Of a stretch of DNA of 64,000 nucleotides, positions 21,421 through 34,069 are shown one piece after another. The stretch's first letter is position 1; every line of letters starts with the position of its first letter. Source of the DNA: Nezara viridula (lineage: Eukaryota; Arthropoda; Insecta; Hemiptera; Pentatomidae); NCBI GenBank assembly GCA_928085145.1, contig OV725081.1, positions 45,015,637 through 45,079,636 on the forward strand. Direction: 5' to 3'. The notes below the pieces were generated by a model. It was given only the letters and a program-made list of their open reading frames with translations. It was not told the DNA's origin and ran no database searches. Both the position numbers and the translations under genes were made by a program.

Positions 21421-21600
21421 TTTTTTTTATTTAAACATATAATATTCTGTCACGGAGACAATAATTATATTGATAAATGAACACATTCACACCGTATATA
21501 CAAAAAAAAAATTAACAAAAATAAAATAATAAATAAAAACTATAGAAAGGACATTAAAAAAAAAGAAAACAGAATACTATATACAATAAAAAAAATAAAT
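21421..21600 (-). mobile_element. Jockey-family 3' UTR remnant
   Basis: Poly-T, then ATTTAAACATATAATATTCTGTCAC and ACACATTCACACCGTATATAC correspond in order to the reverse complement of 54780-54880 in the large Jockey element. Only the 3' UTR is retained. Confidence 0.5.
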
Positions 21601-21865
21601 TCACTTTGTAGCTTTTGAAAAAAAGTGTTTAATTTGTAGTTTATTTTAAAAGAAAAGCTTTGATATCATGAAAATAAATCTGTAAGATCTTCAAGTATCA
21701 CAATGTCACGGATGTTGCTGTCTTCGCCACTATTTGAAATGAAATCATCCTAATCTGTTAAATTTCAATCATTTTAAAGTATGAAGGTTTTTTTTAATTA
21801 TCTGTTATACATTTCTTTTTCTTTTTTTCTGTTGGAATTACAGACCACCTAGATCTTTTACCGCC

Positions 21866-22580
21866 TTAACAAGCCTGCTCTATCTCTGCCTGTCTTGGGC
21901 TATTTCTTTCAAGTATTGCATACAGCTCTATTGCATCTTTGTTGATTCTATCTATCCATCTGCTTTTTGGCCTTCCACGTGGTCTTTTGCCTTCTGTTGA
22001 GGCATTCATTGCTACGTAGAGGTTTCCAGATGGATTGCTATGAGTTATCATGGGATATTGATTGACCAGTTTCTGTAAGCAGTTCTTTATTGGTCTCTCT
22101 TCTCCATGTGTTAGTACTCTGATCCCAGATCGCTCCGGTTATCGTGCGGAGGATTTTTCTTCTAAATCTTTCAACACTGTTTTCTAGGGTTAGTGTCCAG
22201 GTCTCAGAGCCATATATTAGAACTGGCTTTATCATAGCATTGTACAACCTTAGTTTCAGATTTATTGAGATTTTTCGGGATTTTAATACCTTGTAGAAGA
22301 AAGCTCTGTTTGCGCTAGTTATATGCTGATCTATTTCTGCCCGTTGGTCATTCATTAAGATAATTGTTAAGCCGAGGTATTTAAATTTTTCTACTTTTGG
22401 GAACGATTTTTCTTCTACGCAGAAATTGTTGTTAGGGTGGAATTTTTGGCTTATTATCATATATTTTGTTTTATCTATATTTACTTGTAGGCCGATCTGT
22501 TCTGCCCCTCTTATCAGTGTTGTAGCGAGTTCCTCAATGTCTTCTTGATTACTTCTAAGCATAGCTAGATCATCTGCTGT

Positions 22581-22586
<6 letters not shown>
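21866..22586 (-). pseudogene. RTE/BovB-like LINE ORF2, C-terminal part, frameshifted
   Basis: Two overlapping minus-strand frames (22586-22038, 22051-21866). The first starts in the RT active-site block (TADDLAML, altered from (Y/F)ADD), continues through LQVNIDKTKYM, VEKFKYLG and AMIKPVLIYGSETWTL. After a frameshift near 22045 the second holds SNPSGNLYVAM and KRPRGRPKSRWIDRINKD. This order is standard for RTE-like endonuclease-RT polyproteins. The 5' part is replaced by an (AT)n tract that begins exactly at the active-site codons. A decayed relative lies at 27310-27720. Confidence 0.8.

Positions 22587-22658
<72 letters not shown>
22587..22658. repeat. (AT)n microsatellite
   Basis: About 72 bp of AT dinucleotides directly abutting the truncated RTE-like fragment. 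Confidence 0.95.
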
Positions 22659-22659
<1 letters not shown>

Positions 22660-22660
<1 letters not shown>

Positions 22661-24560
22661 GTTATACATAAGTAATAAAAGTTGTCATGAGCATTAATAG
22701 CTGTTTATTGAAAATATCGAGGGGATCGAATTTATAGAACACCATTAGATTTATATACCATACCAACATATAGTAAAACATCACACCATACCACATCAGG
22801 AGTGTTCCTTTTTTATATAAACAAATTTTGTTTAAGAATACGTAAACAGTGGGCGGTGAATTGTATTTCTTTTTTAATTCTATGAGTTTTGATATGTAAA
22901 ACCTCAAATTTTGGAGAGTTTAAATTACGTTATTATAACGCTCAAGCCCTGAGACTTTTTCTTGTCCAACAACGTTATCAGATGTGCTCAGTTTACAGGA
23001 TTCATCTTTTTCACCTATACTTTTCTCCATTCATATAAATGAATTCCCCAAATGTTTCCTTCATTACAATTATTAGTTTTTAAATGAGGACAATTGAGAT
23101 ATTTATAAATTAATATCCATTTCCTGTCACCCATCTTTCCTTAGAATTGCTATCACCAAGCTAAAGAAGAACTTGATGTTATTAGATCTTGAGCCAGATC
23201 TAAGGAAATAAATTCCTGTCTTTCAGCGCAAATAAGTCCAAAATAGTTGTTATTAAATTTGCTTCTTTTTTCAAATCCATTCAATACATTTTTTGATCAT
23301 GTTTGAACTAACTCTTCGAGGAGTACTGTCATTCAGTTAAAAAAACTTGGTATCATTTCAAAACAGGTGTGAATGATGCATTGATCGCATCACCACATTA
23401 AAACCCATCGTAAGACAATTATACTGGGAGCATTCATCATATTATCTGGAACCTTTCTTATAAGGCTGTAATAGTTTTAAAGGGATAATTTTTTTTTTTA
23501 TTTTGCTCCCCTTCCCTACCTATTAGGCAATACGGGTGATACCAGCAGTGGGATATTACGCGTTTAGTAAAAACCAGCTATTGCTAGTAAATTTTCAAAA
23601 TTAAATAAGCTGTGCACACAGCCTGTGCATTTTATCTGAGAATTCGTCTATTGACCTCTTCTGTCACTCCTGTGTCTGCGGGCTCCCTGGAACACTTCCT
23701 TTTGTCCTTCTGTAGGAGAAGTGGTGTAGGAATACAATATGTTCCCACTCATGTATAAATTCTTTGAAGTAATGGTAATTTGCTCTGTTAACGTGCTAAG
23801 GAAACTCGTTTTCCCAAAAATCGAAAACGTGTAAGGAAAAAGTGTCCCTCATCAGTGCAGCTCTAAGTGTCTCATGTGCAGTGCAGGCTATGACAATGTG
23901 TTCAACGGTCTCCGCAATGGTACTCCGATTTTTGTACCGGGATACATATCACTTGTTTTGGTTTCTATCAATTTTATTCGTTCTCTTCTAAATGGAACTT
24001 GTTCAGTATTCCTCTCTCCTGAATACCCCATGTGGGTTCATTTTTTAGGGATTCCTACCGACGTCTTTCATTGATGGAATAAGCAAACGAGGCTATAATT
24101 ATTATTTTTTCCATTTACTTAATCGATAGGTATTGGATAAACTATATATTAATGGTATTACTTTGCCAGGCTATGTTCTAGGATGGCCTTAAGATGGGAT
24201 AGGTCAGTCAGCTCATTGCCCTTTCTCCTTTACGGTCTTCTGTCAGCGCTAACTACTACGGATGCCCTACGTTAGTTTCACCAACGCTATCTATCCTGCA
24301 AAAGCTCTAGAACACCTAGCAGGAATGCTCTTCGTGTATTCCTCAACAGATGCATTCATGGATGCATTTGATAAACATCTATTTATGAAAAAAAGTTTTT
24401 TTATTACATACATAGAAAATCGTATAAATAAAAGGAATATATTAAATATGTGGAATATTTTAGTCCGACAACTACATTAACAAGAAAATGTATCATTAAA
24501 ATATGTCCAAAACTTTTTAAAAACTTTGAGCCGTTCCAAAGACAATGTTCAAAAGTATCA
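22660..24560. other. Unassigned DNA, possible old repeat
   Basis: 23500-24480 is somewhat richer in GC and holds short open frames, which hints at a decayed retroposon, but no domain was recognised. Confidence 0.4.
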
Positions 24561-24670
24561 TAGCTAATTTTCTTACAGATATCTCATTGGAATATTGGAA
24601 ATTGGTTGGAAAGCAAACAGAAAATCCAGGGTGTGGATGGATTGGAAGTTTATAATGGAAGCATAGAGGA
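24560..24670 (-). mobile_element. Decayed Jockey-family fragment
   Basis: GGATGGATTGGAAGTTTATAATGGAAGCATAGAGGATAGG follows the pattern GGATGATTCTGAAGTTTATTATGGAAGGATAGG of the fragments at 4100, 10230 and 34300. No open frame. Limits uncertain. Confidence 0.4.
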
Positions 24671-24695
24671 TAGGTGGGATTTAATAAATAAAAAA

Positions 24696-24701
<6 letters not shown>

Positions 24702-24767
<66 letters not shown>
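24702..24767. repeat. (AT)n microsatellite
   Basis: About 65 bp of AT dinucleotides with one AA and one TAA interruption. Confidence 0.93.
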
Positions 24768-24769
<2 letters not shown>

Positions 24770-24772
<3 letters not shown>

Positions 24773-27300
24773 TATATTGTATAAATTAGATATGAGAGAA
24801 AATCGATGGATTTTATGTTTATTATTATTTAAGTTTATGCTTAAACATAAAATTAATATTAAGCAACTCTTTCTTCCTCAGCTGGTTGGATAACTTAAGA
24901 TAACATATGTTTGTGTAATAATATTATTATTTATATTAAAATTTTTAAATATCTAATGTATCAGGGAAAACCTTTTTCGAGGAAAATACTTTTCTTCCGA
25001 TTTTGTGAATTTTAAAGTATCGCTTGTACCCTGTGCCGGATTCAGGGCGTCAACTCTAAAAAAAATAAAGTATATAAGATAAATTATTTTTTCCTATTAA
25101 TAAAATGAATTATTATAGGGATTCCCCCATTTTATGAATTATAAAATGGAAGAATCAAAAAAGAAAATATAAAGTGAAATTCACTAACATGTTTTCTGGC
25201 ACGTGTGGCCATTTACTGTGCATAAAATAAATATGTATGAATCTATTTTTTGCGAGAGACCTAGAGAACACTACAGACAGGTTTACCAATTGAATGAAAA
25301 AATCTACGTCTAGCCACCACTATTTAGTTACAGTATTTCAATATTTATTGCATATTTTTAATTTATGCTAAGAAATTCTTGCATAGAAAACACCTAGTGC
25401 GGTTTTTGTCATACATCGATTTGACTATAGGAAAACTCGACAAATTCTTTGAGGCCAACAGGCATGAAACCAAATTTCTTGTTTTTGTTTAAAATGTAAA
25501 ATGAGAGAGGAAATTTTTCATTTTTATTTTACCAGCACTTGCAATACCAGCAATCTTCAAAAAATCTTTAGCTTAGGGAGAAAGAATGAAAAATATATAA
25601 TAATAATAAAAATAATTTATCTATTGTTTATATATTTATAAATAAGTTTTTCCTACATCGAACTCGTAGATATGGTCCTAAATTTGAACAGGGGAAAAAC
25701 ATGAAAATTAATAAATTCCATATACAAATAAAAATAGATAAAATTACAAAAGTGGGTTTGGCTCATTGGCTGTAACATTGATAACTTCATGAAAATTTCG
25801 CTGGAAAATGGGTCTAACCTGACCTATTACATGCACGAAAATTATTCTGAAATAGCAGACAGGGATCAAGATTATTATCTAGAACCTCATGCGAACACAT
25901 CTCTTCGGTTCCATAAATGTATAAATGGAGTAACATGATGTTTAAATCAACCGAAATACTAAAAAAATAATAAAATTAAAAGAAATAATGTAAATTTTAA
26001 TATTAATCTAAATGAAATGATGCAAAATAATTCCTATAATAAATAAGTCATGATTTCTAAAAAATTGACCACTAATATTTCGATGAAATAATACAACTGG
26101 AAATGACATAAAAATCGCGGCATCTAGACAATAGAATTCTTTGAATTGTGAGATCATGCAAAAGGAACTTTATCTAGGACAGATAAAAAAGAATCACGCG
26201 TAATAATGGAAAGGGTTAATTTCAATCGTGATGGAAATTCCCAACGATTGTTACACTCGAATTCCTTGGGTTTCTATTCGGTGGGAAATCCATCACAAAG
26301 TTATTTAATTTAAATTTTATTTATTATTTCGACGGTATGTTATAATATAAAAATCAACCATAAGATTATAAATTAATTCTCACTCTCTCGCAAAAAAAAA
26401 AAAAAAGAAATGCGTTTTGAACCTTTCTGAAGGGGCTTGTTCTTCTACATCAGAGTGGAAATACCCAGGACATTCATCTGTTTTGTTGGAAAAGGGATTT
26501 CACTCAAACGGGAAATCCCTTCAGGTGGCGGTTTTTTTTTTATTGGCTGCATTTAAATTGGGTGGTGTTATTTATTTATTCAATTTCAACAACACTCAGG
26601 TAGGATGCCGATCGGGAGTAGAAACCAAAGCTGGCCTTAGAAATTTGACGCCTCCGGGCGATTGCGTAATAGGTATTCCTTCTCCTTCCACCACAAAAAA
26701 AGTTAATAATTTCTTAGGTAGTTAATATCTGAATTACATTTTATTTATTTATTTTAATAATAGGCTAACAATAATTTATCTCACAGTAACTTGAGATGGT
26801 TCAATATAGGCTTAATCAAATCCAGTCTCATTTCGCTTAGGCATGGATTTTTTCTAAATACTATACTTAGAAAACCGCCAGGATTTTATTCTCAAACGAC
26901 AAAGCTTAATCCATTAAATGTAAGTAATTAATTATGTAACCTATATATATTGTGAGGATGTGTTTATAAATGGCGTTCTAGCGAATATCTTTTATTAACA
27001 AAAAGACAAAACTATACTAGACTCCATATATATTTATTTATCACAACCCAGGACAAAAAAAGATCACTTGTATATCATGTCTAGGCTTTTTTCTTTTTTT
27101 CCCATAATTTTCCCTTTTTTTTCTCCGATCTTTCTCACATACATATATCATAATATGTATGTAATATCCTATGAAGGTTTTTGGGTTCAGTTCTTCGTTT
27201 CCAAGTACTGTCTCACTCAAGACCAATGGTTGTGCAGGAAGGTGATTGGACCAGGATCACCCTCAACCCTCCAATTTTTTTCCCGAAATAAATTATTTAA
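24770..27300. other. AT-rich DNA, no assigned feature
   Basis: A 102-codon frame at 26417-26725 has no recognisable features. Nothing else stands out. Confidence 0.4.
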
Positions 27301-27309
27301 TTAGGTGTA

Positions 27310-27720
27310 TGCTATGATAAGGCCTGTTCTAATATACGGCTGTGAGAACTGGGCACTAATCAACACACTAGAACAAAGTGTAAAATGATTTGAGATAAAA
27401 ATCCTCCAAACGATGACCAGAGCAGAGCTATCTGGGATCAAAGTACTTTAACTCGTGGAGAAGAAAGACCAATATAGAACTGCCTACAGAAACTGGTCAT
27501 TCAATATACCATGGCATGAAGGCATGGAGGTTATGATGGACGGGGCATGTAGCTCGTAGCAATCCATCTGAAAGCCTCTACTTAACAATGAATGCCTCAA
27601 TAGAAGGCAAAAGAAGACGGGATAAGCCAAAAAGCAGATGGATAGATAGAATCAATAGAGATCCAATAGAGTTGCATGCAGATAAATGGAAAGAAATAGC
27701 CCTATAAAAATATATATAAC
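27310..27720 (+). pseudogene. RTE/BovB-like LINE ORF2 C-terminus, heavily mutated
   Basis: Frames read AMIRPVLIYGCENWAL, SNPSESLYLTMNAS and KSRWIDRINRDPIEL in the same order as the minus-strand copy at 21866-22586, but stops and shifts separate them. An AT-rich tract (27720-27905) follows. Confidence 0.75.
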
Positions 27721-27839
27721 GTAATATACATATACATGTATCTATTTATACATATATAAATATATATATTTATTATTTATTATTATATATATTATTATTA
27801 TTATTTATTATTTATTATTTATTTATATATATATATAAA

Positions 27840-27905
<66 letters not shown>
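27840..27905. repeat. (AT)n microsatellite
   Basis: About 65 bp of TA dinucleotides, preceded by ATT/TATT-rich low-complexity sequence from about 27715. Confidence 0.95.
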
Positions 27906-27910
<5 letters not shown>

Positions 27911-28903
27911 ACCGTGCGCTATTCTCTTATTTAAAGAAATCTTCATTAACGCAAGGGGATACATGTCCTCTTCCCAAACCCCTACTATACAATAAATACA
28001 AGGAGCAGTAAAAATAATTCATTAATACCATAGAATTACAACGTAAAATTCGATCGTATCATGGTGTATGCACATCTGAGTCCCTTCAAAAAAAAAATTA
28101 TATATATAATTATGTATATACACATACATACTAAACCCTTTTTCCTTTCCTTTCTATACTAAAAGAAAACTGGATTTATTTTATAAGCTTATTAACATCA
28201 CGTTTTATCATACTTATTCTCTTCCTTTAAATGTTCTGTTTGTCTTTGTATGATTATCTTCTAGTTTCTGCTATCATAAGTGTAAGCAATCCTATTCGTA
28301 TTATATATACATAAGTTTTTTATTTTATTTCTGAAAATTATTGCAAAATCAACCTTCGTCACCAGTCTTAAAAAAATTAAAAAATAGACTTTTGATTAAC
28401 TCAAAATGGTGAGAGAAGTTATAGGTTGCAAACGACACTTCGAAACATATTAATAAAGGTCGAAACATATTAATAAAGAAACAGCGTATCTAGAAATGAA
28501 AATATTTTAAAACGAGGAAAGCGTAAAGAAGCACAGTATTTCTTTTGAAATATATTTTATTTTAATTGCCACAGAAAGTTCTGAAGAAATAAATACATAG
28601 ATATTATGAACAATATTAAATTTTGAGTCTAGTTCTGTGTTCAAAATATAAACAAAATCCACAGCATTAAATATGATTCATAACGAATTACCATCAATAC
28701 ATATAAATATATAATTGGTAAAATAATTTTTAGTAATATTTTTTTTAAAATATTTTAGAGGTATTAAAGAAATAACGATATAAATATACATTAAAATTTT
28801 TCTGTATTGATTAATTTTACTACTTAACAGTTTTTGAACATCCTTTTATGAAATAATATAGTTGATTTTATTTTTCGACATTGTCCATCTTCAATATATA
28901 GCA

Positions 28904-29038
28904 TTTCCAAGTCAATTTCAACCTTTTCCAAGTCAAATTCAACCTTTTCCAAATCAAATTAAACTTTTTCCAAGTCAAATTCAACCTTTTCCATTTCAAA
29001 TTAAACCTTTTCCATTTCAAATTCAACCTTTTTTTATT
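28904..29038 (+). repeat. 21-bp tandem repeat, left outer block
   Basis: About six units of TTTTCCAAGTCAAATTCAACC and variants. The period is 21 bp, so one frame reads an FPSQIQP heptad, but there is no other sign of coding. Confidence 0.9.
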
Positions 29039-29089
29039 TATTTAATTATCTTTAATTTTTCGATGCGTGGGTCTGTTATCGTATGAGTA

Positions 29090-30530
29090 GTTTTTTAAAA
29101 TAATCTCCTTTTTAAGATTAAGTGACTGCGTTTCGAATTATTTAAGTTTTTTTTTATTTATTCGATATAAGGGTGTATTTTTATGTTTCCCGATCAGTAA
29201 ATTTTTAAAATGACATCTATTTTATGTTTACGCCACTGTGTTTTGATTTATTTAAGTTTTTAGAATTTATCCAATATAAAGGTCTACTTTTTGTTTCCGG
29301 AGCCGAAGATTTTGAAAACGACCTCCATTTTAAGATTAGGCCACCGCGTTTCGACTTATTTGAGTTTTTCGGATATTTTTCATATTAGGGTGTATTATTA
29401 TGTATCCGGAGCTGTAGATTTTGAAAATGACCTCCATTTTAAGATTAGGCCACCGCGTTTCGACTTATTTGAGTTTTTCGGATATTTTTCATATGAGGGT
29501 GTATTTTTATGTTTCCGGAGCTGTAGATTTTGAAAACGACCTCCATTTTAAGATTAGGCCACCGCGTTTCGACTTATTTGAGTTTTTCGGATATTTTTCA
29601 TATTAGGGTGTATTTTTATGTATCCGGAGCTGTAGATTTTGAAAATGACCTCCATTTTAAGATTAGGCCACCGCGTTTCGACTTATTTGAGTTTTTCGGA
29701 TATTTTTCATATGAGGGTGTATTTTTATGTTTCCGGAGCTGTAGATTTTGAAAATGACCTCCATTTTAAGATTAGGCCACCGCGTTTCGACTTAGTTGAG
29801 TTTTTCGAATATTTTTCATATGAGGGTGTATTTTTATGTTTCCGGAGCTGTAGATTTTGAAAATGATCTCCATTTTATGATTACGCCACTGCGTTTTAAC
29901 TTATTTAAGTTTTTCGAATTTATCCAATATTAAGGTCTACTTTTATGTTTCTTGAGCCGTAGATATTGAAAATGACATCCATTTAATGATGACGCCATTG
30001 CATTTTGACTTATTTAAGTTTTTCGAATTTATCCAATTTAAAGGTCTATTTTTATGTTTCCGGAGCTGTAGATTTTGAAAATGACCTCCATTTTAAGATT
30101 AGGCCACCGCGTTTCGACTTAGTTGAGTTTTTCGAATATTTTTCATATGAGGGTGTATTTTTATGTTTCCGGAGCTGTAGATTTTGAAAATGATCTCCAT
30201 TTTATGATTACGCCACTGCGTTTTAACTTATTTAAGTTTTTCGAATTTATCCAATATTAAGGTCTACTTTTATGTTTCTTGAGCCGTAGATATTGAAAAT
30301 GACATCCATTTAATGATGACGCCATTGCATTTTGACTTATTTAAGTTTTTCGAATTTATCCAATTTAAAGGTCTACTTTTATGTTTTCGGAACCGTAGAT
30401 TCTGAAAATGACCTCTATTTTATGATTACGCAACTGCGTTTCAACTTATTTAAATTTTTAGAATTTAACAAGTATAAAGGTCTAATTTTATGTTTCTGGA
30501 GCAGTAGATTTCCCCCATTTTGTAAATGAC
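29090..30530 (+). repeat. 109-bp satellite array, left arm
   Basis: About 13 monomers. Anchor GATTTTGAAAAYGACCTCCA recurs at about 29310, 29419, 29528, 29637 and 29746. Central units are nearly identical, while units at both ends are diverged. 29866-30045 recurs at 30193-30372, an offset of 327 bp (three monomers). Adjacent central units also alternate GAAAACG/GAAAATG, suggesting a dimeric level. Confidence 0.93.
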
Positions 30531-31029
30531 CCAATTTAAAGTTTATGCCACTGTTTTGGATTATAAAAGTTTCTTTTTTTACTTTTTCGGTATAAGGATC
30601 TACTTATATGTTATCCGAGACGTATTGAAATTTTTCTAATCTTTAATATTTAAATTTATCTAATATTTAAGCTCCATTTTATGATTAAGCCGCTGCATCT
30701 TGATTAATTAGGCTTCATTTTGGATTTTTTCAATACAAAGTTTCATCAATATGTTTTCGAGTATGAATAAATAAATAAATATTATGAAGCTAAAGTAAAA
30801 TTAACCACAGAATACAAACTAAAAAGCCGAAAAGCAACTGGTAATAAATTTAATCTTCCGTATTCAGATTTTTCAGCTAATTGTTCGAAATCTTATAATT
30901 TTGTGATAGGAGACCACAACTTTAAAAAAGATAACTAAAATTAAATTAAAAATGAGACAATACATATTTTATTTATTTTGAGTAGATATTTTTATTTATT
31001 TATTGAAAAATAAATTAATCCTTCGTATT

Positions 31030-32100
31030 ATGTTTTTTATTCGAAGGAAAAATCAAAAACACTTAACAAAACCGAAACACAGTGGCCTAATCTTAAAATG
31101 TAAGTCGTTTTAAAAACTAAGGCTCCGGCATCATAAAAGTAGACCTTTAAATTGGATAAATTCGAAAAACTTGAATAAGCCGAAACGTAGTGGCGTAATC
31201 TTAAAATGGAGGTCATTTTCAAAATCTACGACTCCGGAAACATAAGAATACACTCTTTTATGATAAAAATTCGAAACACTTAAAGAAATCGAAATGCGGT
31301 GGCCTAATCTTAAAATGGAGGTCGTTTTCAAAATCTACGGCTCCGGAAACATAAGAATACATCCTCATATGAAAAAAATCCGAAAAACTCAAAGAAATTG
31401 AAATGCGGTGGCCTAATCTTAAAATGGAGGTCGTTTTCAAAATCTACGGCTCCGGAAACATAAGAATACATCCTCATATGAAAAAAATCCGAAAAACTCA
31501 AAGAAATTGAAATGCGGTGGCCTAATCTTAAAATGGAGGTCGTTTTCAAAATCTACGGCTCCGGAAACATAAGAATACACCCTCATATGAAAAAAATCCG
31601 AAAAACTCAAAGAAATTGAAATGCGGTGGCCTAATCTTAAAATGGAGGTCGTTTTCAAAATCTACTGCTCCGGAAACATAAGAATACATCCTCATATGAA
31701 AAAAATCCGAAAAACTCAAATAAGTCGAAACGCGGTGGCCTAATCTTAAAATGGAGGTCATTTTCAAAATCTACAGCTCCGGAAACATAAAAATACACCC
31801 TCATATGAAAAATATCCGAAAAACTCAAATAAGTCGAAACGCGGTGGCCTAATCTTAAAATGAAGGTCGTTTTCAAAATCTACGGCTCCGGAAACATAAA
31901 AGTAGACCTTTATATTGGATAAATTCTAAAAACTTAAATAAGTCAAAACACAGTGGCGTAAACATAAAATGGATGTCATTTTCAAAATTTACTGATCGGG
32001 AAACATAAAAATACACCCACATATCGAATTTGTCAAAAAAACTTAAATGATTCGAAACGCAGTCACGTAATCTTAAAATGGAGATTATTTTCAAAACTAG
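31030..32100 (-). repeat. 109-bp satellite array, right arm (inverted)
   Basis: About ten monomers in the opposite orientation, spaced by 109 bp (TTCAAAATCTACGGCTCCGG at about 31328, 31437, 31546, 31655). Degenerate monomer pieces continue to about 32280 and again between 32415 and 32585. Confidence 0.93.
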
Positions 32101-32284
32101 GTACAGGACAGCATAATACTAGTCCCTAAGAAATCCGAATAGGTACAATAAATCGATATCCGTAAGTGAAAATTCTACTTAGGAGAGCATAATAATAGAC
32201 TTTCATATTGGAGGGGGGGAGGGGATGGCCATTATTTAAAAAAAAAATATAAAATTTACAAAAACTTAAAACATTAATTTGAAA

Positions 32285-32415
32285 TGAAAACGGTTGAATT
32301 TGAATTGGAAAAGGTTTAATTTGAAATGGAAATGGTTGAATTGACTTGGAAAAAGTTTGATTTGATCTGGAAAAGGTTGAATTTGACTTGGAAAAGGTTG
32401 AATTTGACTTGGAAA
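32285..32415 (-). repeat. 21-bp tandem repeat, right inner block
   Basis: Units of GGTTGAATTTGACTTGGAAAA and variants, the complement of the left-hand 21-mers. It has no counterpart at the matching position of the left arm. Confidence 0.85.
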
Positions 32416-32584
32416 TAATTGAATATCACATAGAAATATCACACTGAAAAAATCTAAAATGTTAAAATAAATGGATATGCAACTGCGTAATCAAATTTTT
32501 TTTTGTATTTTTTAAAAGCTATGCCGTCGATAATATAGTAAGTGGCCTTCATTTCGAAAAAAATCGAAAATTGACAAAAATTCT

Positions 32585-32712
32585 AAAGTTGAATTTGAAA
32601 TGGAAAAGGTTGAATTTGACTTGGAAAAGGTTGAATTTGAAATGGAAAAGGTTTAATTTGACTTGGAAAAGGTTGAATTTGATTTGGAAAAGGTTGAAAT
32701 TGACTTGGAAAT
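32585..32712 (-). repeat. 21-bp tandem repeat, right outer block
   Basis: About six units of GGTTGAATTTGACTTGGAAAA and variants. Mirrors the block at 28904-29038, including the divergent outermost unit (AATTGACTTGGAAATGC). Confidence 0.9.
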
Positions 32713-32754
32713 GCTATATATTCTACGGTAATATCGTCCTTGGATTCAACAATA

Positions 32755-34065
32755 AATGCCTTTAAGAACGAAGCGCAGTATGAAACTCTAATATCCTCTA
32801 TGATATTATATCCTATTTTTGTTTACATACTTCGTTAAGAAGCACGTAATTTGAATAAACTTACTTGATAAGTAAGAGGTGTGTGCTTTGTGGCTTTGGT
32901 TTAATCCATGCCAGCCTAATCAATAATTTAATATTTCTATGCGGAAAAATGAAAATAAAAAAAAATATTGCCAGTTCTCATTTAATCTCAGAATAATATT
33001 TGGTTTACTATTAGCCATGACTTATGAATTAATTCTGAAACTGAGGTTTAGGTTACCGTACACTTAATTTAGAATTAAGATCAATCAAATGATACCGACA
33101 GATAAATATATTCTAATCAAGCTGTAAGTATTGCATTAACGCACTTAATATAATCTTGACACGTCATAAGCTCACAAGGCTGCATAAAACAAAGTATTTT
33201 TGTTATTCTTTAAGTGCTAATTTACAAATGGATTGTCTCACTCCGAACAATACAGCAGTCAATAGGAAATCATTAGGAGCGCCTTTGCCTGAATTACAAT
33301 ATGTTTTTTTTTTTTTAATTTTCATATGGTAATTTTAAGACTAAAAAAGTTATTTGTAGTTAAAGAACTTCTTTATAACAATCCGTTCCTTACATATTTT
33401 AATATTATTCCTTCACATTGAAGATCTATAATATGCATGTGTCTGGAATGATGCACAGATTCATCGAGGGAGCGAATTTCATATCCGTTCGTAACCTGCT
33501 TACAGGATTTTGGAGATGTGTATTTTAATGAATATTTATCTGTACTTTACTCTCAAGTATTATTGGGTTTACTAAAATTTAGACTGTGTTCTAATGATTC
33601 ATAATCTCCAAAAATTTAATAGTAGATAACCGTTCGTCACTATCCTGAAGAATTTCTCTAATAGTTTTATTGTATCAGAGTGGTCGAGGCGGTTCATTTT
33701 GGTCTGAAGTAGATGATCACTTTAAGAGATTCTATAAAGGAATGATCACTGACTGTCCTGCATTCTCTTAACACTTGAGATGTTTACCTCTAAAATAACT
33801 AAGTCATCTTCTGTATTAAACACAGATAAAGAATGCGGGCATGCTTAATAAAGAACTCCATTGTAGTATAGCCCCTCATTAATAAATTCCTCGCGAGGAC
33901 GTGAACAGACACAAAGGGCAGAAGGGATGGATAGCGGTACCCGGACTGAGTACCCGTGGTCACGTACTTCCTCCTTCAGGCACCGTCCAAGGGGATTGCA
34001 TCAGCAACTTCAACAGCAACATAACTCGGTTATACTTGCTTAATAACGTCTACTCTCTCATCTTA
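32755..34065. other. Intergenic DNA, no assigned feature
   Basis: A GC-richer patch near 33895-34030 is unexplained. The rest is AT-rich. Confidence 0.4.
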
Positions 34066-34069
34066 ATGA

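Larger units (their letters stand above)
28861..32750. mobile_element. Foldback-like element: giant inverted repeat of 109-bp and 21-bp arrays
   Basis: Outer ends are inverted copies (AATATATAGCATTTCCAAGT at 28893; its complement ending at 32722), with weaker similarity outwards to 28861 and 32750. Each side has a 21-bp repeat block, then a 109-bp array, in mirrored order. Rare monomer variants are also mirrored: CCCGATCAGTAAATTT near 29190 and its complement near 31988. The arms therefore arose by inverted duplication, not independent amplification. The centre (30530-31030) is AT-rich and has no ORF. Architecture matches foldback elements known from Drosophila, whose long inverted ends consist of tandem subrepeats. 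A target-site duplication could not be identified, so mobility is inferred. Confidence 0.65.

Noticed and set aside
22587..22658. CRISPR or other ordered array
   Set aside because: All short-period arrays here are dinucleotide microsatellites or satellite monomers, and this is a eukaryotic sequence.
26417..26725. 102-codon plus-strand frame
   Set aside because: No domain, homopolymer T run inside, and no splice or promoter context.
29291..32094. Many overlapping 60-73 codon frames in the 109-bp arrays
   Set aside because: They recur at every monomer only because the repeat lacks stops in one frame for two units; 109 is not a multiple of three, so no continuous protein is encoded.
33901..34035. 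RT-like GTVQGDCIS motif
   Set aside because: Only a few residues resemble an RT block, and no neighbouring RT motif occurs in any frame.
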